DNA of 15,438 nucleotides from Phycisphaerae bacterium (GCA_021736615.1 JAIPFN010000126.1:1-15438); one strand, 5' to 3'. Positions 1 to 7,367 are shown, numbered from the stretch's first letter. Notes: generated by a model not told the origin, from the sequence alone. Numbers and translations: made by a program.

Positions 1-213
1 TTTCTTAGCTTAGTCCATCGCTTTTCTTTTTAACCCTGATTTTTTGTTTTAATTTTTTTCTTTATAGTTATTAATAATTCGTGTAATCCGTACTACAATC
101 GTTCAACTTCTCGTTTTTTATGCGCGTTTTTTAAATATAACTTTCGCAATTCTTTATCTAACAACAAGTTAAATTTAAACTCCCTCTACACCAACTTCTG
201 TCTTTTTTTTCTT

Positions 214-236
214 TTATTAGTGTTAATTAGTGGTTC
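214..236 (-). repeat. ACTAAT-type phrase repeat, copy 2
   Basis: The minus strand reads GAACCACTAATTAACACTAA and a few more bases. It shares the GAACCAC lead and the AACACTAAT unit with the copy at 336-370, in the same orientation about 120 nt away. Confidence 0.6.
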
Positions 237-260
237 AGTTTTATAGCTTTTTAGTTTTTA

Positions 261-282
261 AATCCGTGTAATCTGCGTAATC
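261..282 (-). repeat. GATTAC-type phrase repeat
   Basis: The minus strand reads GATTACGCA, GATTACACG, GATT: about two and a half units of a 9-nt period. A related fragment, GGATTACACGAATT, lies at 76-90 in the same orientation. Confidence 0.6.
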
Positions 283-297
283 CCGAAGGGAGCCTGT

Positions 298-314
298 CCC
301 GGCTTTACGTCGGG
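298..314. other. Small GC-rich imperfect hairpin
   Basis: CCCGGC at 298-303 can pair with GTCGGG at 309-314 across a 5-nt loop, with one G-T pair. It lies in the only GC-rich patch of the 5' intergenic region. There is no adjacent T-run on the minus strand, so a terminator role for the neighbouring gene is doubtful. Confidence 0.35.
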
Positions 315-335
315 GCGGATAAATTCTTTTTGTTT

Positions 336-370
336 ATTCATTAGTGTTTATTAGTGTTCATTCGTGGTTC
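336..370 (-). repeat. ACTAAT-type phrase repeat, copy 1
   Basis: On the minus strand the stretch reads as a run of closely related units around ACACTAATAA and ACACTAATGA, with an approximate period of 10 nt, preceded by GAACCACGAATGA. A second, shorter copy with the same GAACCAC lead-in lies at 214-236. It sits immediately downstream of the DUF5060 gene stop codon. Confidence 0.65.
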
Positions 371-383
371 TTTTCCCCGCTCG

Positions 384-2423
384 TCACTTTCGGATCAGCC
401 AGTTTTTCGAGAGCATCGCAAAATCTCCCATATCCACAGTGCCGCTGACATCAACGTCTGCACCATCGCAAAGATTCCAAAGATAACAATTCCTCTCAAG
501 CCACTGTTTAGCCACTTCAGTCAAGTCCAGAATGTCGATCACCCCATCAGCGATAATATCTGCATCAGCAACCCTGTCCCAATCATACAGCAGCAATATC
601 CAGTCATTTGTATCAGGCGCGTTAAAGCTAATATTCCCGCCGGGATGATTAATAATATCACTGGCATATTGCCAGGCACCGGTTTTAGCCTTCATCCAAC
701 CGACCTTGTACAATGCCGCAGCGGGCGCATTTAATGTGAAACTGCCCCCGTCATCGGTTGAAACAACCAGGCACGGCTTGCCTTTGTCGTCAATACCATA
801 CAGACAGTGATTGCCTGTACCGCCAACCCTGCTGTCCGCATTTGACATATTCTCAACCGGAACCGGCTTACGGCTTGCGTCATTGCTCGCGGTAAAAAAC
901 TGCAGCGCATATCTGCAGTAATCCCAGAAAGCATCTCTGCTTCTAAAATCCTGGCACGTCAGATCAGAATGATCATGCTGGTATCCAAAATACCATTCGT
1001 TACCCCATCCGCCTGCCATAAAACAACCCCATAAGCCGTTTTTGCGACCGTCTTCGTGCGAATTGCCCGCATCATTGTCCGGTCGCAGGGCATGAGACGC
1101 ATCGCCAGGTTCATCGCATGCAACGGCCCATGCTTTGCCTGCTGTAACTGACTTGTCAATATAATTTTTGACATTGCTGAAAGTGTCACTGAAATTCGAT
1201 TGATTTGTCTGCAATGAAAAACCCGTCAGTTTAGAGGCTCCCCCCAACAGATCATAATGACTGCTGCCGTTGTGAATGACGATATGGTGATGGTATGGAT
1301 CGTTGTCGTAAAAATATTGTGCCCAGCTTACTTTCTGAGCAGTGCTTGCATTGTTGATCTCCTCACCAAGATTCCAGTTCAGTGCCACGTGATGGCTAAA
1401 GCGGGCAATAAGTTCACGGTAATAGAGTTTTCGTTGAGTCCCCAGGTTCCCCCCGTCCAGAATCAATTCGTTTTCCGTTTCCAGCGTTTTAAAATGCAGA
1501 AACATACCCATTCGGTCGCCATGTTCAAAAACAATTTCCCACTGATCCAGCTTAGAACAGTCCATCCGATATCGCTCGCTGTAAGTTGTGTAAGGAAAAA
1601 CATTCCTGTCATCGCCATCGATGTTCATCGGGATAAATGAAAATGAATTCAATCCCTCACTGGCCAGGTAGTTTATCGCTCCGATTATAGCCTTGCCGTA
1701 TGTACCGCCGGTACCATCCAGTTTTGACCAGGTCGGATCCCCCGGTTTCCAGTCGCCAAGATGCGCCGACCACGTTTTGATGTAGTTGTCTTTTCTGCCG
1801 TCACGTTTAAAGTCCCCGTCGAAGTCAGCATAAGCGAGGAAATTTTCCGGAGCATCGGCACCCTGCTTAACAAAGTACTCACCGTTACCGGCAAATTTCA
1901 GGAAATGTTTGCCCACGTATTCCAGCCGCCCCTTGCCGCGCATATCACGTCCGGTTTTGTTTGTTGCGGCAATCGTGAAACTTCCGTTAATACCGTCATA
2001 AGGCGACATCGCACTGCCTGCCGTTGCGCTGTCATTAACCGCGACATTGCTCCCCTGCCGGAAAGAAACTGTGTAGTTCCATGTTCCCTCGAAATCCGGA
2101 CACAAATGGCCTCGCCATTTATTCCCGGCCCCAGCCGACGTATTGGCAGCGTCACCGTCAGCGGCAAAATATCCCGGAACAATATACACAGTTCCTGTTG
2201 CCGGATGTTCGAATGTAACATTCATCCGATAATCTAAGAAAGGATTAATCCCAGCGCCTTCAGAAGTTGACGGCCCATCGATTGTAAGCGTCACTTTATG
2301 CCACTGCATCAACGTACCGGGATGCTCCAAAGCCCCCGTAACCGTCGTCGCCGCGTACAAAGAAAAACTGCAGCAAAGAAAAAAGATTAACGCGGCCCAT
2401 ATACCAACATTACGACTAGTCAT
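384..2423 (-). CDS. Secreted DUF5060-type putative glycoside hydrolase with dockerin-like tail
   Basis: 679 aa. Residues 1-24 form a Sec signal peptide (hydrophobic core, then SLYA before the cleavage point). Residues about 30-150 match the DUF5060 Ig-like N-terminal domain. A TIM-barrel-like catalytic domain follows (about 165-510), with family-typical stretches such as GADAPENFLAYADFDG and the ALNWNLGEE strand. By family logic E354 or E355 is a candidate acid and D437/E438 (VACDEPG) a candidate second catalytic residue; this is inference. A beta-rich domain follows, and residues about 618-679 hold two dockerin-like calcium loops, each ending in a hydrophobic helix with QWL or NWL. The first loop is degenerate. 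A strong Shine-Dalgarno AAGGAGG (2429-2435) fixes the start, 5 nt upstream. The enzyme is presumably secreted and acts on plant or algal polysaccharide; the substrate is unknown. Confidence 0.85.
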   Translation of the reverse strand: MTSRNVGIWAALIFFLCCSFSLYAATTVTGALEHPGTLMQWHKVTLTIDGPSTSEGAGINPFLDYRMNVTFEHPATGTVYIVPGYFAADGDAANTSAGAGNKWRGHLCPDFEGTWNYTVSFRQGSNVAVNDSATAGSAMSPYDGINGSFTIAATNKTGRDMRGKGRLEYVGKHFLKFAGNGEYFVKQGADAPENFLAYADFDGDFKRDGRKDNYIKTWSAHLGDWKPGDPTWSKLDGTGGTYGKAIIGAINYLASEGLNSFSFIPMNIDGDDRNVFPYTTYSERYRMDCSKLDQWEIVFEHGDRMGMFLHFKTLETENELILDGGNLGTQRKLYYRELIARFSHHVALNWNLGEEINNASTAQKVSWAQYFYDNDPYHHHIVIHNGSSHYDLLGGASKLTGFSLQTNQSNFSDTFSNVKNYIDKSVTAGKAWAVACDEPGDASHALRPDNDAGNSHEDGRKNGLWGCFMAGGWGNEWYFGYQHDHSDLTCQDFRSRDAFWDYCRYALQFFTASNDASRKPVPVENMSNADSRVGGTGNHCLYGIDDKGKPCLVVSTDDGGSFTLNAPAAALYKVGWMKAKTGAWQYASDIINHPGGNISFNAPDTNDWILLLYDWDRVADADIIADGVIDILDLTEVAKQWLERNCYLWNLCDGADVDVSGTVDMGDFAMLSKNWLIRK

Positions 2424-2460
2424 AAAACCCTCCTTAAAGTAATTTTCAAATAAAATAGCC

Positions 2461-2476
2461 TCGGCCGTAAGGCCGA
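2461..2476. other. GC hairpin with 4-nt loop in DUF5060 gene leader
   Basis: TCGGCC, then GTAA, then GGCCGA: a perfect 6-bp stem. On the plus strand the loop is a GNRA-type tetraloop. On the minus strand it is followed by a T-rich stretch (GGCTATTTTATTT), so it could act as an attenuator-like structure about 40 nt before the DUF5060 start codon. That role is inferred. Confidence 0.5.
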
Positions 2477-2482
2477 AACCTC

Positions 2483-2515
2483 AATTCGTAATTCGTAATT
2501 CGTAATTCATAATTC
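2483..2515 (-). repeat. 7-bp tandem repeat, about 4.7 units
   Basis: On the plus strand the unit AATTCGT occurs three times in perfect tandem (2483-2503), followed by the variant AATTCAT and a partial unit AATTC. On the minus strand it reads GAATTACGAATTACGAATT. It lies exactly between the two hairpins of this intergenic region. Confidence 0.85.
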
Positions 2516-2542
2516 TCAAACTGGCCAATAGGTCAGTTTGAG
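2515..2542. other. 12-bp hairpin with 4-nt loop
   Basis: CTCAAACTGGCC pairs with GGTCAGTTTGAG across the loop AATA. All 12 positions pair if one G-T wobble is allowed. There is no T-run next to it on the plus strand, so it is unlikely to be a simple terminator. It abuts the 7-bp tandem repeat. Confidence 0.6.
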
Positions 2543-2642
2543 TAAACATAGACTACCCCAAAACCCCGTTTATTGCAACAAAAAAACTTTAAACATAAGG
2601 GTAGCTCTAATATTGCTTTTTGGGAAAACCAGCCTGGCCGCC

Positions 2643-2694
2643 AATTTTAATTTTTAATTTGTCATTTTCATCTTTAATTTTTGATTTTTCATTT
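2643..2694 (-). repeat. A-rich 52-nt dispersed repeat, copy 1
   Basis: A low-complexity stretch built from about 10-nt variants of AAAAATTAAA, ATGAAAAATC and ACAAATTAAA on the minus strand. It aligns by hand with 7368-7420 over its full length at about 44 of 53 columns with one gap, including the shared block TGTCATTTT and the shared end TTTTTCATTT. Confidence 0.7.
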
Positions 2695-2754
2695 ATACAA
2701 TGCAATTTAAACCAAATTTTGCGAGTTGAACCAAAAAACAAAAAGGTATTTGCA

Positions 2755-3522
2755 ATGAAAACTAACCACACAACCATTCTACTGCCCCTCTTGCTCCTGT
2801 CAGCCACTGTGCTGGCCGGTAATTCTGAAAACCCTGACCCTGACCCTGCCGGCAAAACACTCAATGTACTCTTCATAGGCAACAGCTACATTTATGTCAA
2901 TAACCTGGACATTGTTCTTAAGAACCTTGCTCTGTCTGCCAACCCCCAAATCAAGCTCAATACCAAAAGAATTGTAAAAGGCGGATCTACCCTTCAAAGG
3001 CATTACAATGATCCAAACACACTAACTCAGATCAGGAAAGGGAAATGGGACTATATAATCTTGCAGGAACAGAGCCTAAGACCTGCAACCGATCCGGAAA
3101 AGTTCTACACTTATGCTGAAAAACTGCATTCTGAGATTCAAAAGACGTCTGCAAAGACTGTGTTTTTTATGACCTGGGCAAGGCAAAAAAAACCTGATAT
3201 GATCCTGCCGCTCTCCACTGCTTACACTAAGATAGCAAAGCAGGTCAAGGCTCAGACTGCACCAGCTGGGCTTGCCTGGGAGCTGTCTTTAAAGAGAAAA
3301 CCTAAGCTTATTCTGCATAGCAAAGACGGTTCTCATCCCAACAAATACGGCACTTATCTCGCAGCCTGTGTGTTCTATGCGACACTTACCGGGCAAAGCC
3401 CTGTAGGACTGTCGAATGCAAAGATCAAAGAGATCAACCCGGAGACATCTGTTTTCCTGCAAACGGTTGCATGGGATGCAGTGAAAGCTTACAAAAAGAT
3501 TTGTAACACTTTAGCCAAGTGA
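2755..3522 (+). CDS. Secreted SGNH-type (DUF4886-like) hydrolase
   Basis: 255 aa from the chosen ATG. Residues 1-21 are a typical Sec signal peptide (MKTNHTT then a Leu-rich core, cleaved near VLA). The SGNH blocks are visible: FIGNS with nucleophile Ser44, GGST around residue 77, LQEQS around 103-107 at the position of the usual oxyanion Asn, and DGSHPNKYG with Asp191 and His194 as catalytic Asp and His. The expected role is hydrolysis of an ester on a carbohydrate, outside the cytoplasm; the substrate cannot be told. The frame is open upstream to 2620, but those 45 codons would translate the A-rich repeat, whereas ATG 2755 has AAAAGG at 2741-2746 and is followed by the signal peptide. It is transcribed away from the DUF5060 gene and followed by an IS remnant. 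Confidence 0.82.
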   Translation: MKTNHTTILLPLLLLSATVLAGNSENPDPDPAGKTLNVLFIGNSYIYVNNLDIVLKNLALSANPQIKLNTKRIVKGGSTLQRHYNDPNTLTQIRKGKWDYIILQEQSLRPATDPEKFYTYAEKLHSEIQKTSAKTVFFMTWARQKKPDMILPLSTAYTKIAKQVKAQTAPAGLAWELSLKRKPKLILHSKDGSHPNKYGTYLAACVFYATLTGQSPVGLSNAKIKEINPETSVFLQTVAWDAVKAYKKICNTLAK

Positions 3523-3593
3523 AGAAAAAAAATCTTTTAAAAATTCACAATTTAGACTTGCGCTATCGAGTATTATGTGTATAGTTCTGTGTA

Positions 3594-4133
3594 ATGAAAG
3601 TAAGAACTGAACAATATATACCTGGCGATTTGTCCTTTGGTCCTGCATTGACCAGGCAACAGGCTAAAGCCATTTATGAGCAAGGCGAAGAGGCTGTGAT
3701 TTTTGCGTTATTGCAACAATCGAAAATGCTGGCAGAAAGAAATAATCTTCCTGCTGCGATTGCCGCAGATCCTTCGACGCCCTCAGCTCAAAAGCCTGTG
3801 TTCGCCAAGGAAAATAAGTCCGACAGGAGGCGCAACAAAAAGCCGGGCCGAAAAAAAGGTCACAAAGGCTCTCGTCGTCAGCGGCCTGAAATAGATCGCA
3901 CTGTTGAGCATCAAGCTGATTGTTGTCCGGACTGCGGAGGCGAACTTAAAAGGCGATCAGCCAAACGCAGGCGGATAATCGAAGATATACCTGAAGATGT
4001 AAGCGTTGAAACAGTTGAACATGTTATCGGCAGAGATTTTTGTCCTGCGTGTGATAAAATCGTCGAGCCCGTGATAACCGAAGCTTTGCCTAAGTCAACA
4101 ATCGGCAACGGTACATCGCAAACAGAAATATAA
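3594..4133 (+). pseudogene. IS66-family transposase, N-terminal fragment
   Basis: 179 aa. The start (MKVRTEQYIPGDL, then TRQQAKAIYEQGEEAVIFALL) resembles intact N-termini of IS66-type transposases. A basic linker (residues 77-100) follows, then the IS66 zinc finger with Cys111, Cys114, Cys150 and Cys153 and the conserved EDIPE and CPAC-KIVEP segments. The match breaks after ALPKSTIGN (about residue 171), where full-length members continue for several hundred residues into the DDE catalytic domain; here a stop follows eight unrelated codons. The catalytic domain is missing, so the product cannot transpose. A possible promoter (TTGCGC at 3558, TATAGT at 3580, 16-nt spacer) would give an almost leaderless transcript and is uncertain. 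Confidence 0.85.
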
Positions 4134-4258
4134 CTCTTTTCGCCATTACTTTCACCTATCCTGAAATAAACTGCTAATCAACCCTATCCACTATTTGGAG
4201 GCATTATAGCTGACCACTCGCAACTTCATAAATCCAAGTTTTTCAGCAATTCTTATCA

Positions 4259-4528
4259 TTAACCACACCCAGTGCCCGCAGGCTTCAATCGATGGATACG
4301 TTCAAGGATTTCCTCAAACAACCTTTTTGAAACCAACACCTCTGCCATCTGAAAAGTTACATATCGAGCATGCTTGACAACTTTGGCTCCGATCTTAATC
4401 AGTTTTACTCTGAGTGTTCGCAGTGACCATTGCTTTACTCTATTTGGTAAAGCCAAACGTCTCAGGAAATTGCCGAGGTTATTGACTCTCAGAGCTTCAT
4501 TTTTGCTTTCACCCATTGGGTTCTCCAA
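4259..4528 (-). pseudogene. IS1380-family transposase, C-terminal fragment
   Basis: About 80 residues resemble the C-terminus of IS1380-type DDE transposases: NLGNFLRRLALP, the WSLRTLR helix, LIKIGAKVV, HARYVTFQMAEV and a final LFEEILERI segment. The DDE core and N-terminus are absent. The open frame begins at a TTG codon with no credible initiation context, and about eight residues precede the recognisable part, so this is a remnant. It faces the IS66 fragment head-on, the two being 125 nt apart. Sequence at 4560-4620 upstream of the fragment may be the original left end, which would make this an internally deleted copy; that is inferred. Confidence 0.75.
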
Positions 4529-4596
4529 ATCATAACAGCAAAACCGTCTTAAACAGCATCCACAAGCCCTATACTATCAAAATTTCAAATTTTTTC

Positions 4597-4618
4597 ACGG
4601 ATTTACTTGGGAAATCCG
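4597..4618 (-). other. Hairpin near putative IS1380 left end
   Basis: CGGATTT (4598-4604) and AAATCCG (4612-4618) form a perfect 7-bp stem with a 7-nt loop. On the minus strand it lies 30 nt downstream of the rhamnosidase stop and is followed by TGAAAAAATTT. The strand has no T-run directly after the stem, so it is either a weak terminator for the rhamnosidase gene or the subterminal palindrome of the IS remnant. A short TAAATCC match is also present at 4229-4235, on the far side of the remnant. Confidence 0.4.
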
Positions 4619-4648
4619 GGCTAATAATTGCTTTTGAGCGTCAAGTGG

Positions 4649-7207
4649 TTAAGGTTTTCTTTTCGGGTCAAAGAAAATCCCGCTCAGCGATGCGATATCG
4701 CCCCGTATTCTGTCGATCCTGAATTTCACCGATTTATTATACGAATACACTAAGTACTTGCCGCCGGAATAGTCGTCCACCATTTTGACCGGAGCAATCA
4801 TATTCAAAGTATTTGCGTCAAACATCTCAACTACCTGTCTCAAGTTTTTTTTGTCCCAATCAACAAAGTACAACGCAACTTGATAATCCCTTGTGCCATC
4901 AATTCCAATAGTGACAGTCATGGTATTGCCATTGTCGGAATAACATGCAGCATTTCGCGGAGTACTATTTTTCAAATCAGACGAAAGTGCCCTTTCATCA
5001 GAAGTCCCCTCTACCCACGTGGTGTTATCAGGCAAACAGTCTTTAGTTGTTGGAAATGCTCTGAAGTAATCGAGAGAGGTAACGTACGAAGGCAAGGACT
5101 TCTTATCACGGCCTTTTCCGTTGTAGTTACACAGTACATACCCATCTTTTCCGTAAACGCTACCCCAATTCCCGCTGGTGGTAGTATCGTACTTTATAAA
5201 TTGCCCGGCATATTGCTCTTGTGGCTCGTTATATACCGGCGTTGTTCCACTGTAAGAAACTTTTATGTCATACTCGCCAGGCTGGACAGAAGTAAAGTAA
5301 ACGAAGTCCGAGTCCTGGCTTGCTGCTCCAACGCCGGATACTAAATGCCATGAACCGTCCCATGCAAGTTTTCCGTTGATCGATATGCTCGTAATTGTTT
5401 TTTCGGCCTTTGGTATGCCGATTCTGCCGATGGTACCTGCCGGTGCCGACACCTTACAGATTCCCGAAGACACATCGAAACTCGCGCAAATGTCACCCAA
5501 AGGCGTAGGTGTTTTCCCCGACACTCTGGTTAGAGTTCTACCAAGGTGAGGCAGGACGTCATAGGTTGCAAAGCCAGGTGACGTAGATACTATGCCGAGC
5601 ACCTCTTCATTGAGCCACTTGACCACTCCAGCCCCCCAGGGATGACAAAGGCTGATGATTCCGCACTGGTTGTTTGGAAGAGCTTCATTGGGACCAATAA
5701 TATTGTTCCAGCTCGGCCGGAAATCCTCAAAGGTCGTCGTAGCACCGTACTTTATCATGCCTCCCCACATATCTCTGATGGAGCTTAACGCGTCATCGTA
5801 CTTTTTCATACGAGCCAGTGCCTGGATGATGAAGTATTGGTTAAAAGGAGAAATTGAAAGTCGATTTACCCTGTCAGTGAAATGCTTTTCAAATAATGCC
5901 TTTTCTTCAGCGTTGTTTAAGAGCCCCGTAGTCACCGCATCAGCGGCAGAATGAAGACTAAATCCAGAATACCAGGCATTGTTCTTTCTGAAGTCAGCCA
6001 TTTTCGCACTGGCATAGCCGTTGTATTTGTCCCTCAAGTCAGTGCGGCCATACTTGCCCATGACGGTTGCGAAATCTTCCCATAACCGTATCGATAGCAT
6101 TTCATACGCCTTCTGTGCTTCCGGGCAAGGCATAAACCACAATTCAAAGCCAGCGCAAAGTCGTTCATCCCAACCGTAATATCGGAGACTGGGATCGGTT
6201 CCAAAAACTTTATATGCCTCATCGAGTTTCGAGCATGCATTAGCGATATATTTGTCCAGTGTCTCCGCGTCGCCGGTGTAATTGTAATAGTCAAGCAAAC
6301 TCAATACCCAATACAAAGAATAGCTCCTGATACCGTTGCTTTGTGTCGAGGTATTGTCGATGTTCTGTTTTATGAAATCATAATTACCAAATGCCACCAG
6401 TGCAGCAGCCTGTGTCGGATGCGCATCACCGGTCCATGACATTCTATCGCCGCGGTCCATGAGTATAGCACCAAAGTAATCCTTACATAATGATGCTTTC
6501 ACACCATAGGCGGACATGTACCATATTTTTGTCAGCATGGGATCGCTGCATGAAAAGCTGCCGTTATAATTGGTAGGTTTGACCTGGCACACGGCCCGGA
6601 TGCCTGTAATATGCCATTGACTGCTTTGCGATTTCACTTTGATCCAGGCAAAACGTACCCCTTCGTAAAGTTCGTTATTCAGTTCAAGTCGGTAGGTATT
6701 GCCGTGTTTAACGGGTTTTCTGGTTTTATTAACACCTGGCTCGTTATATTCACTAATGCTCATCTCAACATCACCAGGGCAGTCGGGACTATCAAATTCA
6801 ATCCAGGCAGCACTTTCGATACCAAAATCAAGTCTAATCGAACCGGTGCCCGTTACCATAACATCAGGGGCATTTCCGGTCATGGATTGCAGATTGCTGA
6901 AAGACCCCGCTCTGTCAGTTGAAACAGATATTGGTTTAAGCAGGTAAATCTCCAGTCCATCGGTCGCTTTGGGATTTGGCCACCGATAGGAGACCAGCGG
7001 GTCGGGCGACTGAGGAACCTCAGCTCCGCAAAAGCTGCCGGTACTGACATAGGGATAAGGCTCAGAAATCGGCGAAGTCCCCAAACTAAGATTGGTCCTC
7101 CCGGAACCGACGCTGCCTTTACCCGCCGCTTCGGCATTCAAACTCGAGCAACGGGCCAAAGCCAAAACGACCGCAACTGCTGCAATTGATTTGATAAAAC
7201 TCATCAT
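4649..7207 (-). CDS. Alpha-L-rhamnosidase-like protein, GH78 family
   Basis: 852 aa (851 if the second of two adjacent ATGs is used; AAGGA at 7213-7217 suits either, with 5 or 8 nt spacing). Residues 1-27 are a Sec signal peptide; Cys20 follows Arg, so it is not a good lipobox. Beta-rich domains cover about 40-210. The (alpha/alpha)6 catalytic barrel (about 215-540) carries MDRGDRMSWTGDA (250-262), YGWDERL (344-350), YGATTTFEDF (487-496) and SLCHPWGAG (519-527), all at positions conserved in GH78. A beta-sandwich follows to about 650. Residues 665-852 form an extra C-terminal domain with the GNWGSVYGKDGY segment seen in many exported enzymes of this phylum, possibly carbohydrate-binding. The predicted role is release of terminal L-rhamnose from a polysaccharide outside the cytoplasm. 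IS debris lies directly downstream. Confidence 0.85.
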   Translation of the reverse strand: MMSFIKSIAAVAVVLALARCSSLNAEAAGKGSVGSGRTNLSLGTSPISEPYPYVSTGSFCGAEVPQSPDPLVSYRWPNPKATDGLEIYLLKPISVSTDRAGSFSNLQSMTGNAPDVMVTGTGSIRLDFGIESAAWIEFDSPDCPGDVEMSISEYNEPGVNKTRKPVKHGNTYRLELNNELYEGVRFAWIKVKSQSSQWHITGIRAVCQVKPTNYNGSFSCSDPMLTKIWYMSAYGVKASLCKDYFGAILMDRGDRMSWTGDAHPTQAAALVAFGNYDFIKQNIDNTSTQSNGIRSYSLYWVLSLLDYYNYTGDAETLDKYIANACSKLDEAYKVFGTDPSLRYYGWDERLCAGFELWFMPCPEAQKAYEMLSIRLWEDFATVMGKYGRTDLRDKYNGYASAKMADFRKNNAWYSGFSLHSAADAVTTGLLNNAEEKALFEKHFTDRVNRLSISPFNQYFIIQALARMKKYDDALSSIRDMWGGMIKYGATTTFEDFRPSWNNIIGPNEALPNNQCGIISLCHPWGAGVVKWLNEEVLGIVSTSPGFATYDVLPHLGRTLTRVSGKTPTPLGDICASFDVSSGICKVSAPAGTIGRIGIPKAEKTITSISINGKLAWDGSWHLVSGVGAASQDSDFVYFTSVQPGEYDIKVSYSGTTPVYNEPQEQYAGQFIKYDTTTSGNWGSVYGKDGYVLCNYNGKGRDKKSLPSYVTSLDYFRAFPTTKDCLPDNTTWVEGTSDERALSSDLKNSTPRNAACYSDNGNTMTVTIGIDGTRDYQVALYFVDWDKKNLRQVVEMFDANTLNMIAPVKMVDDYSGGKYLVYSYNKSVKFRIDRIRGDIASLSGIFFDPKRKP

Positions 7208-7273
7208 CTTGTTCCTTATAGAAATCCTTAATTAAATCTTTTAATTCTAACTTTTTTTAAGCTTCTCTCTTAT

Positions 7274-7303
7274 CCCTCTGTGGTCCTCTTTTTCCTCTGT
7301 GGC
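7274..7303 (-). repeat. CACAGAGG-type phrase repeat
   Basis: CCTCTGTGG occurs at 7275-7283 and 7294-7302, with a degenerate middle unit (TCCTCTTTTT) between. On the minus strand this reads as CCACAGAGG, then AAAAAGAGGA, then CCACAGAGG, a period near 9-10 nt. It lies in the leader region of the rhamnosidase gene. Confidence 0.7.
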
Positions 7304-7367
7304 AAAAAAGAAAAACAAGCCCAACTCACAAAAGTTGCAAGCAAGACCAACAAAGCACCCAGTGCTA

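Larger units (their letters stand above)
1..383. other. AT-rich intergenic region with phrase-like repeats, no gene
   Basis: No convincing coding sequence is visible; open frames here are short or are edge extensions of antisense frames of the next gene. The DNA is very T-rich on the plus strand. Read on the minus strand it carries two kinds of degenerate repeat: an ACTAAT-type phrase at 214-236 and 336-370, and a GATTAC-type phrase at 261-282 with a fragment at 76-90. A GC-rich island at about 283-316 interrupts the AT-rich sequence and contains a small imperfect hairpin (298-303 with 309-314, one G-T pair). The region lies downstream of the DUF5060 gene, but no classical hairpin plus T-run terminator could be identified. 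Confidence 0.7.
2424..2754. other. Divergent intergenic region with hairpins and repeats
   Basis: This gap separates the DUF5060 gene (minus) from the SGNH hydrolase gene (plus). It carries two hairpins (2461-2476 and 2515-2542), a 7-bp tandem repeat between them (2483-2515) and a 52-nt repeat (2643-2694) shared with 7368-7420. An open frame runs in-phase upstream of the SGNH start through the 52-nt repeat, but its composition is low-complexity and it is not expected to be translated. No sigma-70 promoter with both good boxes was found by eye on either strand. Confidence 0.7.

Noticed and set aside
283..316. Terminator for the DUF5060 gene
   Set aside because: The GC-rich patch can fold weakly but has no T-run on the minus strand.
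2620..2754. 45-codon N-terminal extension of the SGNH hydrolase
   Set aside because: It would translate the low-complexity dispersed repeat, and the internal ATG at 2755 has a ribosome binding site and is followed by a normal signal peptide.
3519..3575. Possible terminator after the SGNH hydrolase gene
   Set aside because: GTGAA and TTCAC can pair, but the interior is only A and T runs and no stable stem with a T-run results.
4516..4722. 68-codon plus-strand frame between the IS1380 fragment and the rhamnosidase
   Set aside because: It spans an IS remnant, the intergenic gap and the antisense of the rhamnosidase end, with no ribosome site.
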